This document shows, piece after piece, positions 16,186 through 23,925 of a stretch of DNA of 45,548 bases. The notes under the pieces are model-generated. The model was not told the DNA's origin and searched no databases. It saw only the letters and a list, made by a program, of their open reading frames with translations. The DNA lies in NCBI GenBank assembly GCA_021849595.1, contig JAJZSR010000002.1, positions 1-45,548 on the forward strand, given 5' to 3'. Source of the stretch: Pseudomonadota bacterium (GTDB lineage: Bacteria; Pseudomonadota; Gammaproteobacteria; Burkholderiales; Thiobacillaceae). Both the position numbers and the translations under genes were made by a program. Position 1 is the stretch's first letter; each line of letters opens with the position of its first letter.

Positions 16186-16746
16186 TTATTCGATGGGCAG
16201 ATAGGCCACTTCGGCGATGTACAACTCGCGCCGGCCGCCGGGCGTCTGCAACATTACTGTATCGCCCTCGCGCGCTTTCAGCAGGGCGCGCGCCATGGGT
16301 GAGGTCCAGGCGATGCGGCCACGCCCGGCATCGGCTTCGTCCAGACCGACGATGCTGTAGGTGTGGCTGCCTTCGGCATCCTCGACCGTGACGGTGGCGC
16401 CGAAAAACACCTGATCGGTTTCTTCCCGGCCGGCAGGGTCCACCACCTCGGCCGCCTCCAGGCGCTTGGACAGATAGCGTATGCGACGGTCGATCTCGCG
16501 CAGGCGCTTTTTGCCGTAGATGTAATCGCCGTTCTCCGAGCGGTCGCCGTTGGAGGCGGCCCAGGCAATGGTTTCCACCAGCTTGGGGCGCTCGATCTTC
16601 CAAAGCTGGTCGAACTCCGCGACCGTGCGGGCGTGCCCGGCCGGGGTCATGTAATTCTTGCTGCCGGCAGGCAACGCGGGCAGACCTTCCTCGTCGTCCT
16701 CGAAGCTTTCCGGCGCGTCGCTTTCCTTGACAAAGGCTTTGTTCAT
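16186..16746 (-). CDS. greB: GreB, transcript cleavage factor
   Basis: GreB enters the secondary channel of RNA polymerase and stimulates cleavage of backtracked RNA. The 186-residue protein has the N-terminal coiled-coil with the acidic tip in SNGDRSENGDYIYGKKRLRE, where Asp68 and Glu71 are the catalytic-tip residues. A C-terminal FKBP-like domain follows. The NYMTPAG start of the coiled coil and the RIRYLSKRLE helix favour GreB over GreA. About 28 residues, many acidic, precede the conserved domain, longer than usual. The start overlaps the stop of the DUF2905 gene in an ATGA. Confidence 0.93.
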   Translation of the reverse strand: MNKAFVKESDAPESFEDDEEGLPALPAGSKNYMTPAGHARTVAEFDQLWKIERPKLVETIAWAASNGDRSENGDYIYGKKRLREIDRRIRYLSKRLEAAEVVDPAGREETDQVFFGATVTVEDAEGSHTYSIVGLDEADAGRGRIAWTSPMARALLKAREGDTVMLQTPGGRRELYIAEVAYLPIE

Positions 16747-16943
16747 TTCCTAAGCAACCACAAAATCAGGCTCAAGACCAGCGACACCAGGATGCTGCTG
16801 GTCAGCGGGAAGTAAAACACCTTATTGCCGCGCTCAATGCGGATATCGCCCGGCAGGCTGCCAAGACCCAGCTTCGCCAGCCATGGCCAAAGCAGGCCGG
16901 CAGCGACAAGTACCAACCCCAAGGTGACGAGCCATTTACCCAT
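16743..16943 (-). CDS. DUF2905 family small membrane protein
   Basis: A 66-residue protein with two hydrophobic helices separated by a short loop. The loop GLGSLPGDIRIERGN is the mark of the DUF2905 family. The function is unknown. It is the first gene of a two-gene unit with greB and ends in a four-base overlap with the greB start, so greB translation is probably coupled to it. Confidence 0.85.
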   Translation of the reverse strand: MGKWLVTLGLVLVAAGLLWPWLAKLGLGSLPGDIRIERGNKVFYFPLTSSILVSLVLSLILWLLRK

Positions 16944-16983
16944 TTTTATATTTTAGAATCCCTGTCTTGAAACGGAGTCACTT

Positions 16984-18234
16984 TTGCAAATCCACGAATT
17001 CTTCCTGATCCTCGCCGTGCTGTTGCTCACGGCGCGCCTGTTCTCGGAGGTGGGGACGCGCCTGGGCGTGCCGGGGGTCATCGGCGAACTGGCGGCGGGC
17101 CTGGTGCTGGGGCCTTCGCTGCTGGGCTGGGTGAGCCCAGATGCCACCATGAAGCTGCTGGCCGAAATTGGCGTGATCCTGCTGCTGTTCGAGGTGGGCA
17201 TGGATACGGACGTGTTCCGCCTGGCGCAAACAGGCGCCAAGCCCATTCTGGTAGCGGTGGGCGGTGTGCTGCTGCCGGCCGCAGGGGGCTTTGCCGTGGC
17301 GCGCTATGGCTTCGATCTGAGCCTGGCTGCCGCACTGTTCATCGCCGGTACGCTTACCGCCACCAGCATAGGCATCACCGTGCGCGTGCTTTCCGATCTG
17401 AACCGCCGCCATAGCCGGGAGGCGCAGATCGTGCTGGGCGCCGCGGTGCTGGACGACATCCTGGGCGTGCTGCTATTGGCCTTCCTCTATGATTTTTCCG
17501 TCAAGGGCGAAACCAGCATCGCCAATACCGCAAACGTCGCCGCCTATATCCTGCTTTTCCTGGTGCTGGGCCCCTTTCTGGCCAAGCTGGTGGCAAGTCT
17601 CATCGACCATTTCGATCTTAGGGCCGCCAGCCCCGGCCTGCTCGTCACCCTGGTACTGGCGCTCATTCTCTTCATGAGCTGGCTGGCGCATGCCGTAGGC
17701 GCACCCCCCATCCTGGGCGGCTTTGCCGCCGGCCTCGCCCTGGGCCAAGGCTTCCGTGCCAGCATCGCGCAGCGCCTGAAGCTGCCTTACACCTCGTTGC
17801 TCAATCGCCTGCTGCAGGAAAACCCGGCGCTCACGCATCGGCTGGAGGAGCAGATTCGCCCCTTGATCCACACCTTCACGCCGCTCTTCTTCGTCATGGT
17901 CGGCGTGTCCCTCAATTTGCGCGAAGTGGATTGGGGCTCGGGTTTCATCTGGGCGCTGGGCTTGGGCCTGCTGCTGGTGGCTTTCGTCGGCAAATGGCTG
18001 GCGGGCTTCTGCGCGCGCGAACCCCGCCTCACGCAATCCGCCATCGGCCTGGCCATGGTGCCGCGCGGCGAGGTGGGACTGATCTTCGCCCAGCTCGGGC
18101 TGAACAACGGCATCCTCAGCGGCGAACTCTATGCCGCGCTGCTCATTGTCATAGCGCTTACCACAGCCTTGCCACCCTTCCTGATGAAGGCCTTCTACCG
18201 CCGTTACGGCACACGCTTGCCTGCCGACGCGTGA
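16984..18234 (+). CDS. CPA2-family monovalent cation/proton antiporter (Kef-type)
   Basis: A 416-residue polytopic membrane protein of the cation/proton antiporter-2 family. Family features include GVPGVIGELAAGLVLGP, LLFEVGMD and the acidic pair in AAVLDDILGVLLL, which is the ion-translocation site. It ends after the membrane domain, without the TrkA-N domain of full-length Kef channels, so it is probably a Na+/H+ or K+/H+ antiporter. The start is TTG 16984, with GGAG six bases upstream. Its stop overlaps tcdA in a GTGA. Confidence 0.88.
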   Translation: MQIHEFFLILAVLLLTARLFSEVGTRLGVPGVIGELAAGLVLGPSLLGWVSPDATMKLLAEIGVILLLFEVGMDTDVFRLAQTGAKPILVAVGGVLLPAAGGFAVARYGFDLSLAAALFIAGTLTATSIGITVRVLSDLNRRHSREAQIVLGAAVLDDILGVLLLAFLYDFSVKGETSIANTANVAAYILLFLVLGPFLAKLVASLIDHFDLRAASPGLLVTLVLALILFMSWLAHAVGAPPILGGFAAGLALGQGFRASIAQRLKLPYTSLLNRLLQENPALTHRLEEQIRPLIHTFTPLFFVMVGVSLNLREVDWGSGFIWALGLGLLLVAFVGKWLAGFCAREPRLTQSAIGLAMVPRGEVGLIFAQLGLNNGILSGELYAALLIVIALTTALPPFLMKAFYRRYGTRLPADA

Positions 18235-18959
18235 ATCCCTTGCCGCAGTTCGAACGCACCCACATCCTGCTGGGCGACACAGGCTTGGCCCGCCTGGCCC
18301 AGGCCCACGTCCTGGTCGCCGGCCTGGGCGGCGTCGGCTCTTATTGTGCCGAGGCGCTGGCGCGCGCGGGCGTCGGCGCGCTCACCCTCATCGACATGGA
18401 CGTGATAGCGGAAAGCAACATCAATCGCCAATTGCCGGCGCTGCTTTCCACCGTCGGGCAAGCCAAGGTCGATCTCATGGCGGCGCGCATCCGCGACATC
18501 AACCCGGCCTGTCGCCTGACCACGCATCGTGTCTTCCTCACCCCCGACAACGTGGCGACGGAAATTCCGGCGACGGTCGATTATGTGGTGGACTGCATAG
18601 ACTCGCTCAACTGCAAGGTCGCTCTGGTGGCATCCTGCGTGGAACGCGGCATCCCTGTCGCCTCCAGCATGGGCGCGGGCAACAAGCTGGACCCGGCGCG
18701 CGTGCAGTTGGCCGACATTGCCCGCACACGTCAGGACCCCCTCGCCGCGCTCATGCGCAAGCGCCTGCGCCGGCGCGGCATCAGCCGCGGCGTGCTGACC
18801 GCGTACTCCGATGAACCCGGCCGTCCGCCGCGGCCGCCCGAGCCCGTCCAGGGGCATGGCCGCGCACGCGCGGTCAACGGCACCATCAGCTACCTGCCGC
18901 CGCTGTTCGGCCTCATGCTGGCCGGCGCGGTCGTAAAAGCCATTCTGGAACGTGTCTGA
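18231..18959 (+). CDS. tcdA: TcdA, tRNA threonylcarbamoyladenosine dehydratase
   Basis: TcdA uses ATP to cyclise t6A at position 37 of ANN-decoding tRNAs. This 242-residue E1-like protein has the nucleotide-binding GLGGVGS at residues 31-37, the NINRQLPALLSTVGQAK segment and the family signature SSMGAGNKLDPARV, which separates it from ThiF and MoeB. The GTG start at 18231 overlaps the antiporter stop. The end overlaps hemW by eight bases. A ThiF role is less likely because there are no CxxC zinc motifs. Confidence 0.92.
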   Translation: MNPLPQFERTHILLGDTGLARLAQAHVLVAGLGGVGSYCAEALARAGVGALTLIDMDVIAESNINRQLPALLSTVGQAKVDLMAARIRDINPACRLTTHRVFLTPDNVATEIPATVDYVVDCIDSLNCKVALVASCVERGIPVASSMGAGNKLDPARVQLADIARTRQDPLAALMRKRLRRRGISRGVLTAYSDEPGRPPRPPEPVQGHGRARAVNGTISYLPPLFGLMLAGAVVKAILERV

Positions 18960-20133
18960 ACATACTTTGCGTGGCCCCGGGCAGCTCGCGGCACCGCCCC
19001 CCCTGTCGCTCTACATCCACCTCCCGTGGTGCGTGCAGAAATGCCCTTACTGCGACTTCAATTCCCACGCCCTGCGTGACAAACTGCCTGAGGATGATTA
19101 CATCGCCGCCTTGCTGTGCGACCTGGAAGGTGCGCTGCCGCAGATCTGGGGGCGTACGGTCGAGACGGTGTTCTTCGGCGGCGGCACGCCCAGCCTGTTC
19201 TCGCCTGACGGCATAGACCGCCTGTTGAGCGAGATCCGCGCGCGCGTGCGCCTGGCGCCGCTAACGGAAATCACCCTGGAAGCCAATCCCGGCACGCTGG
19301 AAACCGATCGCTTCGGCGCTTTCCGCGCCGCCGGCATCACGCGGCTGTCATTGGGCATCCAGAGCTTCGACGCGGACAAGCTTGCCGCACTCGGGCGCAT
19401 CCATGACGCCGCGCAGGCGCGGCGCGCGGCAGAACTGGCAGCGCGCCATTTCGAGACCTACAACCTCGATCTCATGTATGCCCTGCCCGGCCAAAGCCTG
19501 GCGGACCTGCGCCGTGATCTGGACACGGCGTTGAGCTACGCGCCGCCGCATCTGTCCTACTACCACCTGACGCTGGAGCCCAACACCCCTTTCGGCCGCA
19601 CGCCGCCGCCCCATCTGCCGGACGACGATCTGGCAGCTGACATGCAGGCGCACATCGAGGCGCGCGCGGCGCAGGCCGGCTACGAGCACTATGAAACCTC
19701 GGCCTATGCGCGCGCGGGCCAGCGCTGCCGCCACAATCTCAATTACTGGCGCTTCGGCGACTATCTGGGCATAGGCGCGGGTGCCCACGGCAAGCTGAGC
19801 CTGCCCGGGGACATCGTGCGCGAAACGCGCGTACGCCATCCGCGTCAGTATCTGGAGGCGCTGCTGGCCGCGGCCCCCGCGGGCCACATTGCCGAGCGCC
19901 GCCACATCAGCGCAGCCGAACTGCCTTTCGAATTCATGATGAATGCCCTGCGCCTGAGCGAGGGAGTCGAGATGGATTTGTACGCCGTGCGCACCGGACT
20001 GCCGTCTTCCTCCCTGTCAGCGACGCTGGCACGCGCCCGGGCTCAGGGGCTGATGCGGGATGACGACACGCGCTTGCAGGCTACGGCCTTGGGGGCACGC
20101 TTTCTCAACGATCTTCTGCAATTATTCCTGTAA
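18952..20133 (+). CDS. hemW: HemW, heme chaperone (radical SAM, HemN-like)
   Basis: A 393-residue radical SAM protein with Cys27-x-x-x-Cys31-x-x-Cys34 (CVQKCPYCDF). The residue two after the last cysteine is phenylalanine, not the fourth cysteine of HemN, so this is HemW, which delivers heme to respiratory proteins rather than oxidising coproporphyrinogen. FFGGGTPSLF and LEANPGTLE are further family segments. GTG 18952 starts inside tcdA. It lies tail to tail with the cbb3 oxidase operon, which needs heme; a functional link is only suggested. Confidence 0.92.
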   Translation: MSEHTLRGPGQLAAPPPLSLYIHLPWCVQKCPYCDFNSHALRDKLPEDDYIAALLCDLEGALPQIWGRTVETVFFGGGTPSLFSPDGIDRLLSEIRARVRLAPLTEITLEANPGTLETDRFGAFRAAGITRLSLGIQSFDADKLAALGRIHDAAQARRAAELAARHFETYNLDLMYALPGQSLADLRRDLDTALSYAPPHLSYYHLTLEPNTPFGRTPPPHLPDDDLAADMQAHIEARAAQAGYEHYETSAYARAGQRCRHNLNYWRFGDYLGIGAGAHGKLSLPGDIVRETRVRHPRQYLEALLAAAPAGHIAERRHISAAELPFEFMMNALRLSEGVEMDLYAVRTGLPSSSLSATLARARAQGLMRDDDTRLQATALGARFLNDLLQLFL

Positions 20134-20172
20134 GCCCACACAGGAGAACGGGCGCCCGGCCGTGGCCGGCCG

Positions 20173-20292
20173 TCACAGCAGGCGGGTGAACAACTCGTAG
20201 GCCAGAACCGAAAGGATGCTGAACCAGGCCCAGACGATGAGGCCGGTAACGACGATGAGGGGGAGCTTCTGGGTGAGGAAGAACTTGTCCAT
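20173..20292 (-). CDS. 39-residue membrane peptide at the end of the cco operon
   Basis: I do not recognise this small gene. The 39-residue product begins MDKFFLTQKL. It has one hydrophobic helix of about 21 residues (roughly 11-31, PLIVVTGLIVWAWFSILSVL) and ends YELFTRLL. It starts 11 bases after ccoS and has a strong AAAGGA six bases before its ATG, overlapping the ccoS stop region, so it is very probably translated. Single-helix micro-subunits such as CcoM are known in some cbb3 oxidases; whether this is one is inference from size and position. Confidence 0.7.
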   Translation of the reverse strand: MDKFFLTQKLPLIVVTGLIVWAWFSILSVLAYELFTRLL

Positions 20293-20303
20293 GGCGCATC
20301 CTT

Positions 20304-20516
20304 TCAATCTTGAGGAATCTTATCCGAGCCGTCGGCCTTCTTCAATACACGGCGATTCTGCGGCAGCAGGGGGTCATCCTCGTCCATGAGGATACGCACC
20401 GCCGGGCCTTCCATGTCGTCGAACTGGCCGTTCTTTATCGCCCAAAACATGGCGACCAGCGCCTTGATGACGAACAGGCCGGAGAGGGAAAGCAGCAGCC
20501 AGAGTACGCCGCTCAT
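20304..20516 (-). CDS. ccoS: CcoS, cbb3 oxidase maturation protein
   Basis: A 70-residue protein with an N-terminal membrane helix and the CcoS segment MFWAIKNGQFDDMEGPAVRIL. CcoS is needed to insert heme and copper into the catalytic subunit CcoN. It starts in an ATGA overlap with the upstream FixH-domain gene and is followed after 11 bases by the 39-residue peptide gene. Confidence 0.92.
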   Translation of the reverse strand: MSGVLWLLLSLSGLFVIKALVAMFWAIKNGQFDDMEGPAVRILMDEDDPLLPQNRRVLKKADGSDKIPQD

Positions 20517-21286
20517 GGCACTTGTATGGTCCAGGAACGGTGCAGCACGGCCTGCCCCTTGCTTATGCGCATGTCGACGATCCAGCGGCCGGGGCCGTCG
20601 AAATCCAGAGTTCCTTCATAGGCATTGCCCTGCTCCTTGAACGCCACTGTGCTGGCTGCACCGCCCCCCGGTCTACTCACCGTCATGACGGCATCCAGGC
20701 CATGTACCCATAGGCTATCACTGTCCATGACCTTGATGTACACGGTGTTGGCGCCGCGGCGCGGCGCGGCCAGGCCCAGCACCTGCGCCTGCCAGCCCAG
20801 CGCCTGTTCGCGGTTGCTTTCGCTCAGCTCGGAGGCCACCGGGCTGGCCGCATCCTGGCCATGCTCGACCACCCCGGAAAAACCGGTGCGTATGGTCTTG
20901 TCGCCGGCATCGGGCAGGAAATAATGCACCCAGCCGCTGGGTATGCCCTGCGTGGAGACATAGAGAAAGCCGGCATTGAGCAGCACCAGGATGAAGACAT
21001 AGACCACAAAGGCCTTGGGTGCCCAATGCATTTTTTTCGTGCCGCTCTTGGCCTGCTGCTTGGCCATCACCACCATGACGAAGGCCGCCACCGCGAAGGT
21101 GGCGATATGCAGGCTCAGCACGTCCAGCCCCGGCCAGTAACGTACCGAGGCGACGGCATAGGCGATCAGCGGGAAGCCTGCCGCGACGATGCCGCGCAAG
21201 ACCGGCGGAATGCCCAGCCGGGCGCCGGCCACGAACAGCAGGATGACCGTAAACAGGCCACCGAACAGGGTCAGGAAAATGTTCAC
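20513..21286 (-). CDS. FixH-domain protein with an N-terminal four-helix membrane region
   Basis: A 257-residue protein. Its C-terminal half (about 180-257) looks like FixH/CcoH, a protein used in cbb3 oxidase assembly: a beta-rich periplasmic domain with LWVHGLDAVMTVSRPGGG and NAYEGTLDFDGPGRWIVDM. Ordinary FixH has a single N-terminal helix. Here there are about four (2-20, 29-48, 55-74 and 90-110), with a charged cytoplasmic stretch before the last. The GTG start at 21286 overlaps the ccoG stop in a GTGA and is preferred over the longer frame reaching 21343. The extra helices suggest a fusion with an unassigned membrane module. Confidence 0.75.
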   Translation of the reverse strand: MNIFLTLFGGLFTVILLFVAGARLGIPPVLRGIVAAGFPLIAYAVASVRYWPGLDVLSLHIATFAVAAFVMVVMAKQQAKSGTKKMHWAPKAFVVYVFILVLLNAGFLYVSTQGIPSGWVHYFLPDAGDKTIRTGFSGVVEHGQDAASPVASELSESNREQALGWQAQVLGLAAPRRGANTVYIKVMDSDSLWVHGLDAVMTVSRPGGGAASTVAFKEQGNAYEGTLDFDGPGRWIVDMRISKGQAVLHRSWTIQVP

Positions 21287-22734
21287 TCGTTGTCGCCGTC
21301 CGCCTCGCCCGCCGCGCTGAAGAAGCGCGCCACTCCCGTCCATGCCTTGTCCGGCTCCGAGCGCGGCGTGACGACGAAATGGAACCGGGAAATCTCCGCG
21401 GCCTGCTGGGGGCCCAGCCTCACCCAGGCATAGACCTCCACGCTGCGGCCGGTCTTGATGGGTACCTCATGGAAAGCCAGTTGCAGTGCCCCGACCGGCA
21501 GGCCTTGTGCGGAAATGGCATAGACCTCGTCGCGCCGCGAACTGTTGGTGATGCGGATGTGGTAGGCATCACGCACATCGCCGTTCGCCAGGGTGGTGTA
21601 CAAAGGCTGGCGCACCTGGTTCACCACCACCGCCAGGGGCTGGTGGGTGGCGATGTTGTAGACCAGAAAACCGATCATGAGCGCAAGCGCGATACCGTAG
21701 CCGATGACGCGGAAGTTGCGCAATTCGACGTGCGGCTTGGCCGGTACCGGCCGGGCCAGATTCTCCTCCGAATCATAGCGGATCAGCCCACGCGGGAAAC
21801 CCGCCGAGTCCATGATCTGATTGCAGGCGTCTATGCACAGGCCGCAGGAGATGCAGCGGTACTGCAAGCCGTCGCGGATATCGATGCCGGCCGGGCAGAC
21901 CTGCACGCAATAGCCGCAATCGACGCAATCGCCATGCCCCTGGGCATGCCGTTCTTCAAGCGTCTTGAGCCCCTGCCTGGGCACCAGGCGGCCCTTTTCG
22001 CCTTCGCCGCGGCGCACGTCATAATGCACCGCCAGAGTCTGAGGCGCGTACATCACGCTCTGGAAGCGTCCGTACGGGCAGACGAAGGCGCAAATTTGCT
22101 CGCGCATGAAGCCGGCAGCGAGATAAGTCGCGAGCGTGAGGATACCCGCGGTCATGTAGGCCGCAGGGGGTGCGGTGCCGATGAAGAACTCGCGCAGCAA
22201 CTGATCAGCAGGGGCGTAATAGACAACGAAGGTGAACGCGGTCCAGAAGGAAAGCAGCAGCCAGGCGACATGGGTGGCCCCCAGCTTGAGCGCCTTTTCC
22301 GCATTCCAGGGCTGCTTGTGCAGGCGGATGCGGGCGGGCCGCTCGCCCTGGATCTTGCTTTCGATCCAGATGAAAAAATCGGTCCACAGGGTCTGGAAAC
22401 AGTAATAGCCGCAGAACGCGCGCCCTACCAACCCGGTGACGAAGAACAGGAAGACGGCGGCGATGAACAGCAGCATGGCCAGCCACAACACGTCCTGCGG
22501 GTACATGACCAGATCAAAGACGTAGAAACGGCGGCCGGGGATGTCGAACAGAATGGGCTGCGACGGTCCGCCCTCGCGCGCCCAGGGCAGCCAGGGCAGC
22601 AGAAAATACACCGCATAGGCCAGCACCAGCATGCCCCATTTGAAGCGCCTGAACTTGCCTTTCACCGAGCGGGTGAAGATCGGCATGCGCTTTTGCGGCG
22701 CCGCCACCGCTTCCCCGTTCATACCTGCCTGCAC
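21283..22734 (-). CDS. ccoG: CcoG, cbb3 oxidase accessory ferredoxin-like protein
   Basis: CcoG (FixG/RdxA) is a membrane protein with two [4Fe-4S] clusters, implicated in copper reduction during cbb3 assembly. The 483-residue protein has cluster ligands Cys270, 273, 276, 280 and Cys294, 297, 300, 304. About five membrane helices lie in the N-terminal half, with CGYYCFQTLWTDFFIW and CAFVCPYGRFQ motifs, and a C-terminal Ig-like domain follows. GTG 22734 is favoured because GGAG lies six bases upstream; ATG 22722 is an alternative. It lies 61 bases downstream of ccoP, with a strong hairpin in the gap. No ccoI copper ATPase gene follows. Confidence 0.94.
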   Translation of the reverse strand: MQAGMNGEAVAAPQKRMPIFTRSVKGKFRRFKWGMLVLAYAVYFLLPWLPWAREGGPSQPILFDIPGRRFYVFDLVMYPQDVLWLAMLLFIAAVFLFFVTGLVGRAFCGYYCFQTLWTDFFIWIESKIQGERPARIRLHKQPWNAEKALKLGATHVAWLLLSFWTAFTFVVYYAPADQLLREFFIGTAPPAAYMTAGILTLATYLAAGFMREQICAFVCPYGRFQSVMYAPQTLAVHYDVRRGEGEKGRLVPRQGLKTLEERHAQGHGDCVDCGYCVQVCPAGIDIRDGLQYRCISCGLCIDACNQIMDSAGFPRGLIRYDSEENLARPVPAKPHVELRNFRVIGYGIALALMIGFLVYNIATHQPLAVVVNQVRQPLYTTLANGDVRDAYHIRITNSSRRDEVYAISAQGLPVGALQLAFHEVPIKTGRSVEVYAWVRLGPQQAAEISRFHFVVTPRSEPDKAWTGVARFFSAAGEADGDNE

Positions 22735-22751
22735 GATTTACTCCAAGACAA

Positions 22752-22774
22752 GGGCCCCCGCCGCGCGGGGGCCC
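22752..22774 (-). repeat. 10-bp GC hairpin between ccoP and ccoG
   Basis: GGGCCCCCGC at 22752-22761 and its exact complement GCGGGGGCCC at 22765-22774 flank a three-base loop. No T-tract follows on the transcribed strand, so it is not a classic terminator. In an operon, such a hairpin could protect the upstream ccoNOQP message from 3' decay and lower expression of the assembly genes below it. That role is inference. Confidence 0.65.
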
Positions 22775-22795
22775 CATGCAACAACGACCGCAATG

Positions 22796-23722
22796 CTATT
22801 GACCGCCGCCCAGATTATGAACGTAGAAGGTCAGTACCTTGATGTCCACCGGCGAGAGCCGGTCGCCCCACGCCGGCATGACACCCTTGTTCACGCCATT
22901 GTAGATGACCTTGCGGATGGCCTCGATCTTGCCTTGTGCGGTGCGGTGGGCAGGAACGTCGGCCCACAGCCAGATTTGGTCGGTCAGATTGGGAGCGCCG
23001 ATCACATGGCGGCCGGTGGCCTGCTCGCCATGGCAATAGAAGCACCCTGCCGTGTCGGAGTGGAACAGATGCTTGCCCGCGGCGACCTTGGCAGGGTCTG
23101 CCGGGATGCCCGACAGGCTCGCCACATAGTTGGCGAGATCGTCGATCTGCGCCGGTTCCAACACCTCGCCGAAGGTGGGCATGTAGCCGTGGCGGCCGTC
23201 GGTGATGGTGTAAGCGATCTGCGCGTAATGGCCGCCGTAGAGCCAGTCGTCATCCGTCAGGTTGGGGTAGTGGCCGACCAGCCCTTGGCCCCCGGTCTGG
23301 TGGCAGGAGGCGCAGTTGTTCTCGAACAGCGAATGGCCGGTCGCCATGACGAAGTTTTCCAGCTCGGGATCCTTGGCGATCTGTTCGTAGGGGGTGGCCA
23401 TGACCTTGTCGAAAAAAGGCTTCTGGAAAGCCGTGGCCTTGTTCATGTCCTCCATCAGGAGCGCGCGCGTATTCCAGTGGCTGGTGACCTTCTGGCCGGC
23501 CTTATCCACGTAAGTGATGGTATCGAAGCCCCTGGTGTAGGTGTTGCCGATAGGCCAGGCGGGGTAAATGAGCCAATAGCCGATGGCGAAGATGATGGTC
23601 GCGAAAAACGTGTACACCCACCAGGTCGGCAAGGGGTTGTTGAACTCCTGCAGATCGCCATCCCACACGTGTCCCGTGGTCTGCACCGCTTGCTGGCTCT
23701 GTTGGCTTGGGTTTTGGCTCAT
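22796..23722 (-). CDS. ccoP: CcoP, diheme cytochrome c subunit of cbb3 oxidase
   Basis: This subunit passes electrons into the oxidase. The 308-residue protein has a membrane helix at about residues 34-54. Two cytochrome c domains follow, with heme motifs CASCH (137-141) and CFYCH (227-231) and probable axial methionines in GYMPTFG and GVMPAWG. It is in the order N-O-Q-P, 12 bases after ccoQ. Confidence 0.96.
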   Translation of the reverse strand: MSQNPSQQSQQAVQTTGHVWDGDLQEFNNPLPTWWVYTFFATIIFAIGYWLIYPAWPIGNTYTRGFDTITYVDKAGQKVTSHWNTRALLMEDMNKATAFQKPFFDKVMATPYEQIAKDPELENFVMATGHSLFENNCASCHQTGGQGLVGHYPNLTDDDWLYGGHYAQIAYTITDGRHGYMPTFGEVLEPAQIDDLANYVASLSGIPADPAKVAAGKHLFHSDTAGCFYCHGEQATGRHVIGAPNLTDQIWLWADVPAHRTAQGKIEAIRKVIYNGVNKGVMPAWGDRLSPVDIKVLTFYVHNLGGGQ

Positions 23723-23734
23723 CTAAGACGCTTC

Positions 23735-23908
23735 CTATCGCTTGTCGTCGTCGTCAGAAAAAATCATGTTCTTGTGCGATTCGATGCGCTTGCCGCGCGC
23801 GCTGCTGCCATAGACGTAATAGCTGATGCCTACGAACAGCACCACCAGTATGACCAGCACCAGAGGCTGGGTATGGTCGAATTTGGTGAACCACATGAAC
23901 CATTCCAT
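23735..23908 (-). CDS. ccoQ: CcoQ, small subunit of cbb3 oxidase
   Basis: This 57-residue peptide begins MEWFMWFTKFD and has one membrane helix at about residues 15-33. A basic stretch (RGKRIESHK) follows, with an acidic tail SDDDDKR. Size, topology and position between ccoO and ccoP identify CcoQ, which stabilises the complex. GGAGG lies four bases before the ATG. Confidence 0.88.
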   Translation of the reverse strand: MEWFMWFTKFDHTQPLVLVILVVLFVGISYYVYGSSARGKRIESHKNMIFSDDDDKR

Positions 23909-23925
23909 GGCGCCTCCCCGCCCGC

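Noticed and set aside
20156-20169. Terminator between hemW and the cco operon
   Set aside because: A five-base-pair GC hairpin (CCGGC-CGTG-GCCGG) is present, but there is no T-tract on either strand.
20105-20299. 64-residue open frame on the minus strand after ccoS
   Set aside because: Its sequence is histidine-, arginine- and proline-rich with no domain. The 39-residue frame in another phase at 20173-20292 has the ribosome site and a plausible membrane helix.
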